From the NCBI GenBank assembly GCA_910579805.1, contig CAJTWM010000013.1, positions 1-64,000 on the forward strand: a DNA stretch of 64,000 nt, in the 5' to 3' direction. A program made the position numbers and the translations under genes. This document shows positions 50,784-60,136 of the stretch, in pieces (position 1 is the stretch's first letter; the number at the start of each line of letters is the position of its first letter). The DNA comes from an uncultured Lachnospiraceae bacterium (GTDB taxonomy: Bacteria > Bacillota > Clostridia > Lachnospirales > Lachnospiraceae). Under the pieces are notes generated by a model. That model searched no databases. It saw only the letters and a list, made by a program, of their open reading frames with translations, and had not been told where the DNA came from.

Positions 50784-51749
50784 CTATGGACACGCTGGAA
50801 ACAAGGAAAGAAAATACGAACCGGAAGGCAGAAATACAGACGACAGATAATAATGATCCTTTTCCCCTATCTCTACCAGCACTTTATCGCTTGTATCAAT
50901 AAATATACCGCTTGTATATATCATGCGGTCTTTATATATTTCCAAAATATATTCGCCGGTTGAGCACTGAAATATAATCGGCAGGCTTTCCTGATAGCTG
51001 TTTTCCAATATAACTGCTTTTTGAGATTTCTTTTCTCTTAGCATGATTGTTGCTCCGGTAAAATCCGGGGTAAAACCTCCTTTCCCGGTAACCCTAATTT
51101 CCATTGTATGTAAAACCAGCCAATAATTGGAAAACTTGTAGTAATTATATGTTACCATGCTTGTTTCACTGTTGTCGTCATTGCAATAATAAGTATCGTT
51201 GACAATAAATCCGCGAATGTCTTCATTGATAGGTACTTTGTCCGGTCGATATTCCCGAATCTCGATTGGAATATCTACCGTATACTCCTCCGATTCGTTT
51301 AGCATAGGTATCCTTAACACTTGCGATTCCGAAAATTTAGCAGCAAACGGAAATTCCCTTTGTAATTCAGAAACCTTATTTACCAAAAGCGATTTTTGTA
51401 GTTCCCTTGCAAAATTTTGTGAGCATTGTACGAAAATATCGGTTTTTACATCTCCGCTAAACCGATTTATAAAACTTTCGTACCGCTCTTGCATGATCCC
51501 TTCAAAACCAAATGCCAATGCAATCAAAAGGGAAAGTATTAAATTCATTGTTATCAAAAAAGCTTTTCTCCCATTTAATCTGCCTGCGCCTTTCACAGCC
51601 TTTACTTTCTTTGCTTTTGATTTTACTGTTTTCGTCCTATGCGTTTTCTTATTGTCTTTTTTCTTAGGATTGTCTAAGATATAGGAAATATACAAAGAGA
51701 GAAGAAACACTATTAAAAAAATGGCAGAATTTAGCATTCTTCTTTTCAT
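50784..51749 (-). CDS. Hypothetical two-helix membrane protein with lysine-rich linker
   Basis: 321 residues; no family recognised. N-terminal helix (MLNSAIFLIVFLLSLYISYIL), then ~40 residues of Lys/Thr/Arg-rich linker (KKKDNKKTHRTKTVKSKAKK). A second helix (ITMNLILSLLIALAFGF, ~68-84) and a ~230-residue beta-rich domain follow. Its end (ITSGIFIDTSDKVLVEIG, then SGSYFLSLFP) looks like a sandwich domain. The topology puts the basic linker inside and the large domain outside. It precedes the polysaccharide genes and could be part of them; no direct evidence. Confidence 0.6.
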   Translation of the reverse strand: MKRRMLNSAIFLIVFLLSLYISYILDNPKKKDNKKTHRTKTVKSKAKKVKAVKGAGRLNGRKAFLITMNLILSLLIALAFGFEGIMQERYESFINRFSGDVKTDIFVQCSQNFARELQKSLLVNKVSELQREFPFAAKFSESQVLRIPMLNESEEYTVDIPIEIREYRPDKVPINEDIRGFIVNDTYYCNDDNSETSMVTYNYYKFSNYWLVLHTMEIRVTGKGGFTPDFTGATIMLREKKSQKAVILENSYQESLPIIFQCSTGEYILEIYKDRMIYTSGIFIDTSDKVLVEIGEKDHYYLSSVFLPSGSYFLSLFPACP

Positions 51750-51794
51750 TTTATCTCCTTCATATATATTGATCCCACAAATAAAATACTAAAA

Positions 51795-52484
51795 TTACAT
51801 TGAACAAAAAAATTTTAAGTTCTCAGAGCACACTATCATGCTATGATAATATATTTTTTCTCTATATTTTATCTTATTTTCACTAAGTTTGCTTTTTATC
51901 ATTTCCATTGTATTCTGTTCTCCCACTCTGTCTATATCATGCATAAAAATCACAAAGTCTTTACCTAAACATTGTGGAATTAAGGATAAACTGTCAATTC
52001 TTGAATAATAAGGCGATCTATAACCATAAGGCCCGTCAATAACGATCATATCGTAATGCTTATCCGAAAGGCACTCATAAAAATTTTTATAGTGAGTTAC
52101 ATTTCCTTCCTTACCATTTATAACTATCTTTTCATCTACAATGTCCAGCATTATTACCATTGAATTCATCGGAAGTTTATAATGATTTTGAAAAAATTTC
52201 TTCCACAAAGGATCGTGCTCAATAATACGATGCAAAACTGTTTCATAGTACTCGGCATATCTTGATATCATCTTTGAAGATTGTCCCAATCCCATCTCTA
52301 AAACGCATTTAGGCTGGAATTCATTTAGCACTCTATATAGCACATACATTGCTCCATAATCCATCGCTCCTCCTCGTAATGAAAACGATTGATTTTCAGG
52401 AAGCCATCGGCTATCTTTAATTGTATCATGAAAAATTACACTATACTTCAGTTCTTCTAAAATATCCTTTTCCTCTTTTCCCAT
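51795..52484 (-). CDS. Class I SAM-dependent methyltransferase-like protein
   Basis: 229 residues. Central Rossmann motifs: CVLEMGLGQSSKMISRYAE (motif I, ~62), IIEHDPLW, DMIVIDGPYGYRSPYYSRID (~145) and DFVIFMHDIDRVGEQNT. The layout is close to polysaccharide-cluster or macrocin-type O-methyltransferases. GLGQSS in place of GxGxG and the DGP motif fit that group. It lies 72 nt downstream of the large glycosyltransferase gene on the same strand and is similarly AT-rich. Confidence 0.65.
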   Translation of the reverse strand: MGKEEKDILEELKYSVIFHDTIKDSRWLPENQSFSLRGGAMDYGAMYVLYRVLNEFQPKCVLEMGLGQSSKMISRYAEYYETVLHRIIEHDPLWKKFFQNHYKLPMNSMVIMLDIVDEKIVINGKEGNVTHYKNFYECLSDKHYDMIVIDGPYGYRSPYYSRIDSLSLIPQCLGKDFVIFMHDIDRVGEQNTMEMIKSKLSENKIKYREKIYYHSMIVCSENLKFFCSM

Positions 52485-52556
52485 TAATCGCTATCTGCCT
52501 TTCCGTAAAAATTATTATGAGATCTGTCTTTCTAACATTGTTTAAACATTGCTATA

Positions 52557-55500
52557 CTAATTCTTATAATGAATGATCCCAAATCGTAGAAAAATACTTC
52601 TAAGAAATCTTCGATATGCAAATTTTATTGTATAAAAATATCCTTTTTCTTTAATTCGCCTTTGCATTCTTATTTTTTGTCCTTCTTTAGTAGGTATCAA
52701 TTTCCTATAATATTCAATCCTTGCTCTCTCTTCTTGTGACATTCTCTTTATCGAATAATCCAAACAAGATCCACAATAATATTTATCAACACTTTCGCTA
52801 CCTCTATCAAAAAATATTTGTTCTATCTGTTCTTCTGTCAAACGTGGCGCAAAAAAATGTAGTTCATTTTTATTCCCTGTTGCTTCAAATGGCATATCGG
52901 CAATAAAATTTAATAACTCAGAACATGGATTAAATACCAAATGCCGTAAGTATTTTTGGAAAATGACCGGCCGCTCCTTTTCTAATACAGTTAAACAATT
53001 CAATTGCGAAAAGGCATTAGCATAGTACATTACCCCCTTCAAATACGATAAATAGCCATGTTTTATCAATGCATCCCCCTCCCGGCTTATTTCTAAAACA
53101 GGCACATACTTATTATCTACCATTTTATATCCGAGCGTTTGTCCCTGTACTGCGCGGCACAAATTTTCAATAATATATATCTTAGAAGAATTATTAGGTA
53201 GGTAATTGATAAATTCACTATTTTCTTCCATATTCATACTATCCAAGTTTAAAAAATAGCTACTCACAAAGCCAATATCAAGAGGCTTTACCATTTTCGC
53301 TAAACAATTTTGCGTCGCCCCTGATCCGCTTAGTTCCACAAATGCACACTTTTTATTATCCATTATCTGTTTTATGTACCCTAACACCAATTCTTTCTTT
53401 TCATGTGCTTGCTTTTCCAAGTACATTTTAAAATCAAGTCTGGTTTCTAAATACTCCCGTAAAATTTTATAATCTGAAGTATTCAAGGCATAATCTGCAC
53501 CATAATAATTTTCGGGAATATAATTTTCAAACTCGCTATAAGAAATATCAAATATCTTTGAAAGTTCCTGCATTGTTCCCAGTTGACTAATATGCGCCAT
53601 TTTAAAGAAAATCGATAAGTCTTCATCCGCGGTATACGACGGCATTCTCCACGCCTTTCTTGATCCATACGCATATTCCGTTTCTATTTTCAAGTTTTGA
53701 ACATAAATGATTGTATCCGCAATAATCTTTAATACATATCCATCTCTAGCAACAAATAACAGCTTTTCAAATCCTCTGTCAAGAGCGTCATCAATTACCC
53801 ATTGAACATAACTATATAACATAGCACCACCAAAACAGCCTAAAATTTCATGCTTTGCCAATTGTTTATTGACTCGGAGCATTTTTGACAGTCCTATTGC
53901 ATTTTGCACAACTATATTATTTTCAAACTCTTTAAGAGCTGCATTTTCATATGGCATTAATTTAGTTAATTCTGTTCTTTCTACTTGGATTCCAAGCTTT
54001 TGAGGCCTATTTACATCAAACGTTAATTCATTTCCGATATGTTTCCAATTTCTATAGTCAATTTGTTCTACGTCATGAATGTATTGAAAGAAGTCTTCCG
54101 GTGATTCAATTTTAGGATATTCACACGTTGTATATATAGAAATGTCTTTAAACATTGGAGACTCTTTAATAAGCAACTCTCTTATGAATTTTGTAGAAAA
54201 ATAGGAATTACAAATAATAATAACTTTATTTCCTCTCATGTAATTCATCACAATATCTACGATATTTCTTGAAATGCCATTATAACATTCTGACTCTATA
54301 TTTAGTTCAATTTCTTTGATCCCATTAATAATATCTATTGGAAACTCCCCAAATTCGGAAATATTATTATAGATTTCATCCAAAGAAATTCTCCACATAT
54401 TTGCATATACATTTTCTGCCTCTCTTCTGATTTTGAAAAAATTTTCTGTTTCATACTCATTCAGCAGTTCCTTTTCCAATATTCTTTTTTTCATCAAAAG
54501 AAATACACCTTCTTTGGATGCTACGCTCCTTGTTATCAACGAATTATTTAAACCATATGTTACTGCCGCATTTCTTTCTTCTCCATAGAGTGTTTGGTTC
54601 GTTAAACTTTTGTAAATATCCACAAACTGTCTGACACTTTTCGTACAATTTCCTACAGTGTGTCTGATGTAAACTTTTAATAATTCAGTATTAATTACTC
54701 GCTTACATAAATAAATATGATTGGCAAATCCTTCTACAAATTTTATTACGCCCTTTTCGTATTCCATAATCATTCTTTTTTGTGTTTCGCTTAATTTTTT
54801 ACTATTTATTCCATACCAGTAAAATGACCATGCATTAAATAAATCTTTTTTTCGGATAGGCATAAAATATTTAATATCACTGAACTCCACGGTATCTGTA
54901 ATATCTTTGGAAAATACAAAAAAACGATACCTTCCATTCCGCATTTCACCACTAACCGCTGGTTTATTGATAAATCCGCATTCCATATAGGAAATGGCTG
55001 CCTTTTCTGTTTTACCGCAAACCAACATCCTTATTTTCTTAATCCATTTATCAAAAAGAAATTGCTGCCCTTTTTCGTTTATAATCATCCATCGAAATGC
55101 ATTGTCCAAATAATCGGGAAATTGATTTAAGTGTTCCCGGATGCTTGACGGTATAAATCTGTTCATTTCCTTTTTTGATACTTCTAAAATATCAAATATT
55201 TCTTCAACAGATACTATTTCCCTATTTATTAATTCCTCGAGTTGCAATGATAATTGTTTCTTTGAAGCAAATTGACATGTAATTAAATAACCCCATATCC
55301 TTTCCGTTCCCTCTATTACATCAGTTTGTATATCATATTCTAACGCAGAAATTATAATGTCCGCCGCTCTTTTAATGAGCATATTTTCTTTAAAAAAATA
55401 TATTTTTTTTAACCCCATCTTGCGCATATTTATAATCATCCAATATATATATGGCAAAACCATATTACCGCCTATGCTCGTTCCCAATATTTCATATTCG

Positions 55501-57419
55501 GATAACTGCTCTATATCTGTAACTCTAAATTTTTTTGATAAACCAATTAAGAGTTGAACGTTTAAATTTAGCGGCATTTCTTCAAGTGCTTCTTTTTCAT
55601 ACTGCATCAACTCAGCACGATTACATCTTTCTGTTCGTATTCCCAATGTTGCCGGCGCTTTAATATCTGCATTTTCATTATCTCCGGTATGTGTCCAATT
55701 CTTAAAGCTTACCTTTTCAATGTTCTGCACATATTTGAATAAATGAGTGCTGCCTTTCATTTTCCTACATTCAGATGAAACATAAATAGGAATTTTTTCA
55801 AAAATATCATTATGTTTTACCAATAATTTTCGAATCATTTCAGCTGATAAATACATATCTGATATTAAAATAACCCGCTTACCATTTGTTAGTAATTGCT
55901 TTATGGATTCAATGGTGCATGATATCCCGATACTATGCTCGTACTCCGTCATCATTTCCAACTGCATAAGCCGGTCTGCAATAGTATCATTAATTTTTCC
56001 TGTCATGCATAGCGCTTGATAGATTTCTTCCAAAGTTTTATCTTCAATTCCATTAATGCAAAAGCTTTGCCTTGCTAATCCTTCTGCACCTAATCTAAGT
56101 TGAACGAAATTATCTCTTATATATTGAGGAATTTCTATATACTCTGCACTATTTTGCAATTTTTCCTGCATTAACAAAAAAATACCTTCTGGCTTTGCAA
56201 CATCTCTTGTAATTATAGTATCAAAAATATCAAAAGAATATACATGATGTTGTTCGTCCTCATACCCCCAGTTGGGATATTGATAATACGCTTCTGTTTC
56301 ATCCACATACCACACACGTCTCTTTATAAAATTTTTTAAATAATAGTTTATCTTATTAGAAAATCCATGATAAATAACTGCTTTTTTAACATTAGCCTTA
56401 TAAATATCAAATGTAGATGTTTCTAAATATGCCTTTCTAGATCCTTGCCCCATTTCATGAAGTCTTTCATTTCCAAACTGAATGATCTCGGAAAATACCC
56501 TTGTTAATGCCTCCTCGCTATCCGTCTTTACAATCCAGCCATTACTATATGTCAGAAGATATTTTGCTCCTACATTTTCACTTAAAAGTAAGGGCTTTCC
56601 CATCATTGCCCCCTCTAATGCCGTTAAAGAGCAAGACTCATCTTTTGATACGACAGCAACAACATTCATACCTGAAATAAGATCCATTAACTTATTTCTG
56701 TCCTGTATTTCCCCATGAAATACTATATTTTCACTTCTTTCCGCCTCTTCTATCACTCTTCTGCAATATAATTTTTCTGCTTCAATTTCTCTTCCTACTA
56801 TATGAATTTCAAGTCGATTTTGCTCCTCTGCTTTTAATTGATGATATGCTTTTACATACAACAAGAAATTTTTTCTGCTCTCAATCGTACCAATCATAAT
56901 TATTTTAATACGTTGATTACGTTCTGATAAGTTTTTATATGTTCCATAAACATCATCTACGCAGTTATGCACCACATAGGCATTCGTATTAAAAAATTCA
57001 TCAACGTATTCTTTTGCATAATCGCTAACTACCCATATACTACTATTACCTTTTAATAAATATCCACGCTTATAATCATTTTCAAAAAACTCAGGGATAT
57101 TTTGCGCTTCGCGTATATACCAAACCGTGGGAATAAAATTACCAATTGCCTCTACTGCCTTTCCTGTAAGAATCGAATTTGCAATTAATAAATCAAATCG
57201 CTTAAAATTTTTAATAACTTCCCTATCTCTTAATAATTTAAATGGAACAACTTCAATGTGAATATTATTACATTCATATTCCCTTTTAAACTCGCCATTT
57301 TTAGAACTCCATACCGTTACTTCATACCCTGATTCCCTTAACGCCTTGGCAAGCCTCAACGTGCTATATGGCGAACCGGAGTATGTTAGCTCATGCACAT
57401 ATAATAAAATTTTTTTCAA
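52557..57419 (-). CDS. Giant GT4 glycosyltransferase with two HAD/'FLxRDG' modules
   Basis: 1,620 residues, AT-rich. Residues ~1-370: GT4 fold (SGSPYSTLRLAKALRESGYE; IGTIESRKNFLLYVKAYHQL; ESCSLTALEGAMMGKPLLLS). Module 1: HAD domain with intact DIFDT (~396), SDMY (~519) and GDN (~578), but its partner domain reads KIYFFKENMLIKRAAD (~675), where FLxRDG is lost. Module 2: HAD domain with the catalytic residues gone (GLNNSLITR ~957, CNSY ~1068, GNE ~1128), but an intact KLLFVARDGYVLKIIAD (~1222). The two modules have decayed in complementary ways. No signal peptide. Probably builds a surface glycan; sugar donor unknown. Confidence 0.8.
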   Translation of the reverse strand: MKKILLYVHELTYSGSPYSTLRLAKALRESGYEVTVWSSKNGEFKREYECNNIHIEVVPFKLLRDREVIKNFKRFDLLIANSILTGKAVEAIGNFIPTVWYIREAQNIPEFFENDYKRGYLLKGNSSIWVVSDYAKEYVDEFFNTNAYVVHNCVDDVYGTYKNLSERNQRIKIIMIGTIESRKNFLLYVKAYHQLKAEEQNRLEIHIVGREIEAEKLYCRRVIEEAERSENIVFHGEIQDRNKLMDLISGMNVVAVVSKDESCSLTALEGAMMGKPLLLSENVGAKYLLTYSNGWIVKTDSEEALTRVFSEIIQFGNERLHEMGQGSRKAYLETSTFDIYKANVKKAVIYHGFSNKINYYLKNFIKRRVWYVDETEAYYQYPNWGYEDEQHHVYSFDIFDTIITRDVAKPEGIFLLMQEKLQNSAEYIEIPQYIRDNFVQLRLGAEGLARQSFCINGIEDKTLEEIYQALCMTGKINDTIADRLMQLEMMTEYEHSIGISCTIESIKQLLTNGKRVILISDMYLSAEMIRKLLVKHNDIFEKIPIYVSSECRKMKGSTHLFKYVQNIEKVSFKNWTHTGDNENADIKAPATLGIRTERCNRAELMQYEKEALEEMPLNLNVQLLIGLSKKFRVTDIEQLSEYEILGTSIGGNMVLPYIYWMIINMRKMGLKKIYFFKENMLIKRAADIIISALEYDIQTDVIEGTERIWGYLITCQFASKKQLSLQLEELINREIVSVEEIFDILEVSKKEMNRFIPSSIREHLNQFPDYLDNAFRWMIINEKGQQFLFDKWIKKIRMLVCGKTEKAAISYMECGFINKPAVSGEMRNGRYRFFVFSKDITDTVEFSDIKYFMPIRKKDLFNAWSFYWYGINSKKLSETQKRMIMEYEKGVIKFVEGFANHIYLCKRVINTELLKVYIRHTVGNCTKSVRQFVDIYKSLTNQTLYGEERNAAVTYGLNNSLITRSVASKEGVFLLMKKRILEKELLNEYETENFFKIRREAENVYANMWRISLDEIYNNISEFGEFPIDIINGIKEIELNIESECYNGISRNIVDIVMNYMRGNKVIIICNSYFSTKFIRELLIKESPMFKDISIYTTCEYPKIESPEDFFQYIHDVEQIDYRNWKHIGNELTFDVNRPQKLGIQVERTELTKLMPYENAALKEFENNIVVQNAIGLSKMLRVNKQLAKHEILGCFGGAMLYSYVQWVIDDALDRGFEKLLFVARDGYVLKIIADTIIYVQNLKIETEYAYGSRKAWRMPSYTADEDLSIFFKMAHISQLGTMQELSKIFDISYSEFENYIPENYYGADYALNTSDYKILREYLETRLDFKMYLEKQAHEKKELVLGYIKQIMDNKKCAFVELSGSGATQNCLAKMVKPLDIGFVSSYFLNLDSMNMEENSEFINYLPNNSSKIYIIENLCRAVQGQTLGYKMVDNKYVPVLEISREGDALIKHGYLSYLKGVMYYANAFSQLNCLTVLEKERPVIFQKYLRHLVFNPCSELLNFIADMPFEATGNKNELHFFAPRLTEEQIEQIFFDRGSESVDKYYCGSCLDYSIKRMSQEERARIEYYRKLIPTKEGQKIRMQRRIKEKGYFYTIKFAYRRFLRSIFLRFGIIHYKN

Positions 57420-57468
57420 AGCAACCTCCTCAAAAGATAATCAAAATTTAATCTTCATTTGAACCATT

Positions 57469-59307
57469 TCATCCCTTCTCATTCATCCTCCGATACTCCT
57501 CGCAAACCGCCCTCGGCTCTCCTACCATCTGCAGTTCGCCTTTCTCGATCCAAACGCACCGTGTACAATGTTCCAAGATCGTTCCCATGCTATGGCTCAC
57601 CATCAGCACCGTACTGCCGCCGTGGATCATTTCCTTGATCCGTTTCAGGCTCTTCTGCCTGAAAAACTCGTCCCCCACACTCAGGATCTCGTCCAGAATC
57701 AGGATCTCCGCCGCGTCCCCTGCCGTCGCTATGGCGAAGCCCAAACGGCTGACCATGCCGCTGGAAAAGTTCTTGACCTTCTCCTCCATAAAGTCCTGCA
57801 GTTCAGCAAACTCTACGATCTCGTCATAATGCGCTTCTAAAAATTCTTTTCTATATCCGATAATAGCCCCGTTTAAGAACACATTCTCCCTAGCCGTCAG
57901 TTCCACGTCAAAACCGGTTCCCAGCGTTAAAAGCTGTACTTTTCTTCTCCCTGTATCCACATAACCGTCCGTGGGCTTTAACGCTCCGGATACGATCTTT
58001 AACAACGTGGATTTTCCGGAACCGTTGGTGCCGATGATACCAATTACTTCGCCTTTGTAGACATTGAAAGATACATGATACAAGGCATACAGTTTCCGAT
58101 AGGATACTTCCCTCTTTAGCACTTGTACCAGATACTCTTTTAAGCCCGACGGGTTGATGGAAGATAGCTTAAATTCCATTGTCACGTCGCATACTTTGAT
58201 CACCGGCCTGCCGAGCCGCCACTCCAGTTCATCATCACAAAGCATGATTGGCACGGAACTTTTTATCCGTTCCTGCGGAGAGTCAAGATCAATATATTCA
58301 AACTCATTTTCAAATCCGTCGTCTTCCGGTTCGGAAAGCGTATCTTCGTTTTCGCCATTACCCTGTCTCCGTACCCTTTTTAAGATATTCCACGCCGCTA
58401 CGTCTACGACCGCTACGAGTAAAACAACGACTCCGGTAAAAACAAAGTAAATATTGAAAAAAATATAATTTCTTTTCTCCTTTTTGATTGGACGATAGGC
58501 ATCTGCCGGATCTACTGTATCCCCGCTTTCTTCCCTTTGGGAGTCTTCTCTGCTATTCCCATCCCCTTCTGCATCGCCTATCCCATTTCCTTCTTCGCTT
58601 CGTCCCCCATTTCCCGGCTCTGCATCGCCGGTTTCCTGTCCAATATTTTCTGCCCCTCCGGCTTCTTCCTGTCCCTCATTTCCGTTTCCTGCGCCGCCTG
58701 TCTGTCCTGCATCTCCTGTCCCTGCGCTGCCTGCCTGTCCTGCATCCCCTGTTCCTGCGCCGCTTTCTTCCTGTCCTGCATCCCCTGTTCCTGCGCCGCT
58801 TTCTTCCCTTTCCCGCTCCGCCTCCAGTCGGGCTTCGATCACCGCCGCCGTGTCCTCTCCCTTAAGATGCACCGGGGCATTGTCGTATTCTTCGATAGTA
58901 AACAGTTCCCCGTCCGCGCTGTTCTGCTGAAAAACTTCCGCAGACGACACCTCGACAAAAGCCTCTCCGCCGCTGATTGCTTTAAACCGGAGCCAGAATT
59001 TGATTCTTCTGTTGTTCTGATTTCCTTCCAGAATCAGAATCCCATTTTCCTCATCCACGCCGGTAGCGCCGTCCACATATTGCAGACGAAGACAGTCGTA
59101 TTTGATTTCTATATGATAATCGCCGATAACTGTCCTTGCATTTAAATATACTCCTATTGGAAAGGTATCCCCGCTTGACTTATTGTACCAGTTTGAACCA
59201 AAGGTAACCGTAGCTTCTGCCGCGCTGACCTTTATCGGGGTTTTCCAAAACACAAAAATAACGGTAAAAAATACTGTGATCAGCATGACGTTCCGTTTTG
59301 CCTTCAT
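57469..59307 (-). CDS. Wzt/TagH-like ABC ATPase fused to an extracytoplasmic cohesin-like domain
   Basis: 612 residues. Signal anchor (~6-28, LITVFFTVIFVFWKTPIKVSA), then a cohesin-like beta domain (~30-150, ATVTFGSNWYNKSSGDTFPI). A Gly/Glu/Asp-rich linker with GAGTGDAGQ repeats (~165-270) follows, then one membrane helix (~280-305) and a cytoplasmic ABC ATPase (~360-610). Walker A is GTNGSGKST (~426), signature NFSSGM (~512), Walker B ILILDEI. The ATPase is of the polysaccharide/teichoic-acid exporter class and pairs with the permease just upstream. ATG at 59307 follows AAAGG. An N-terminal outside domain on such an ATPase is unusual. Confidence 0.85.
   Translation of the reverse strand: MKAKRNVMLITVFFTVIFVFWKTPIKVSAAEATVTFGSNWYNKSSGDTFPIGVYLNARTVIGDYHIEIKYDCLRLQYVDGATGVDEENGILILEGNQNNRRIKFWLRFKAISGGEAFVEVSSAEVFQQNSADGELFTIEEYDNAPVHLKGEDTAAVIEARLEAEREREESGAGTGDAGQEESGAGTGDAGQAGSAGTGDAGQTGGAGNGNEGQEEAGGAENIGQETGDAEPGNGGRSEEGNGIGDAEGDGNSREDSQREESGDTVDPADAYRPIKKEKRNYIFFNIYFVFTGVVVLLVAVVDVAAWNILKRVRRQGNGENEDTLSEPEDDGFENEFEYIDLDSPQERIKSSVPIMLCDDELEWRLGRPVIKVCDVTMEFKLSSINPSGLKEYLVQVLKREVSYRKLYALYHVSFNVYKGEVIGIIGTNGSGKSTLLKIVSGALKPTDGYVDTGRRKVQLLTLGTGFDVELTARENVFLNGAIIGYRKEFLEAHYDEIVEFAELQDFMEEKVKNFSSGMVSRLGFAIATAGDAAEILILDEILSVGDEFFRQKSLKRIKEMIHGGSTVLMVSHSMGTILEHCTRCVWIEKGELQMVGEPRAVCEEYRRMNEKG
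58640..58815 (-). repeat. Coding repeat in the ABC-fusion linker
   Basis: A 36-bp unit encoding ESGAGTGDAGQE is present twice exactly, followed by degenerate copies (GSAGTGDAGQTG, GAGNGNEGQEE). It forms a flexible, acidic linker between the outside domain and the membrane helix. Confidence 0.8.
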
Positions 59308-59335
59308 AGCCAAAAGCCTTTCTTTTCCCTGTACT

Positions 59336-60136
59336 TTAAATTCTCTGCATGACCTGATTTTCTTTCAGCTTAAAAAATTGATATCCCACAAACAGGCTGC
59401 CGACGCTCCAACCAACCAGTTTGATCCATATCATGGGTTCCGGCACTTTTCCGTACATCACGCATTCTCTGGCAAATGCGACCACCACATAAACCGGATT
59501 GCATTCGATAAAACGCTGCATTGCATCCGGCAGGCTTGTTACCGGATAAAAAAGGGCGGACATATACATCCATAATGTCAGAAACACGGAGTACAGATAC
59601 TTTATGTCTGCAAAAAAAACATAGATTACCGAAAGGATATAGCCTGCTCCCGCTGAAATGGCCAGCATAAATACAACGGCCAAAGGAAACAACAGCATCG
59701 TAACGCTTAACCTGATACGGAATACTGCAAGCATCAGTACATAAGCGATACAGGTATAACCGAAATTTACCAAGGACGTATACACTCTCGACAACACAAA
59801 AGTCTGTTTGGGAAGTCTGGCCTTGATCAAAAGACTTCTGTTATCCACAAGGGCCGTCATGGCGGAATCCGTTGCGCCGCTGAACAAAATCCAAAAAATC
59901 TGTCCCGTCAGATAATAAATTGGAAAGTTTTCAATGGAACGTCTGAACATCGTGGAAAAAATCAATGACATGACCACCATATGTAAAAGAGGATTTAATA
60001 CGCTCCAAACGATCCCCAAAGAACTTCCCACATACTTACGTTTAATCTCTCTGGCCGTCAGTTCCCTGATCACAAACATGTATTGCCTGACGTCCCTCCT
60101 GTTTCCTTTCCCTTCCGGCCTATGATTCGTTTTCAC
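59336..60136 (-). CDS. ABC-2 polysaccharide export permease (Wzm/TagG-like)
   Basis: 266 residues with six helices. Basic N-terminus (FVIRELTAREIKRKYVGSSLGIVWSVLNPLLHMVV), the usual start of Wzm/TagG permeases. Inner GQIFWILFSGATDSAMTALVDN, RSLLIKARLPKQTFVLSRV, YPVTSLPDAMQRFIECNPVYVVV at the C-terminal half. It moves lipid-linked glycan across the membrane with the ATPase downstream (29 nt). Its ATG overlaps the previous stop by four bases. Confidence 0.93.
   Translation of the reverse strand: MKTNHRPEGKGNRRDVRQYMFVIRELTAREIKRKYVGSSLGIVWSVLNPLLHMVVMSLIFSTMFRRSIENFPIYYLTGQIFWILFSGATDSAMTALVDNRSLLIKARLPKQTFVLSRVYTSLVNFGYTCIAYVLMLAVFRIRLSVTMLLFPLAVVFMLAISAGAGYILSVIYVFFADIKYLYSVFLTLWMYMSALFYPVTSLPDAMQRFIECNPVYVVVAFARECVMYGKVPEPMIWIKLVGWSVGSLFVGYQFFKLKENQVMQRI

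Noticed and set aside
58488..59145. Plus-strand Leu/Pro- and Cys-rich ORFs opposite the ABC fusion linker
   Set aside because: They mirror the GAGTGDAGQ coding repeats; no start signals and no domain.
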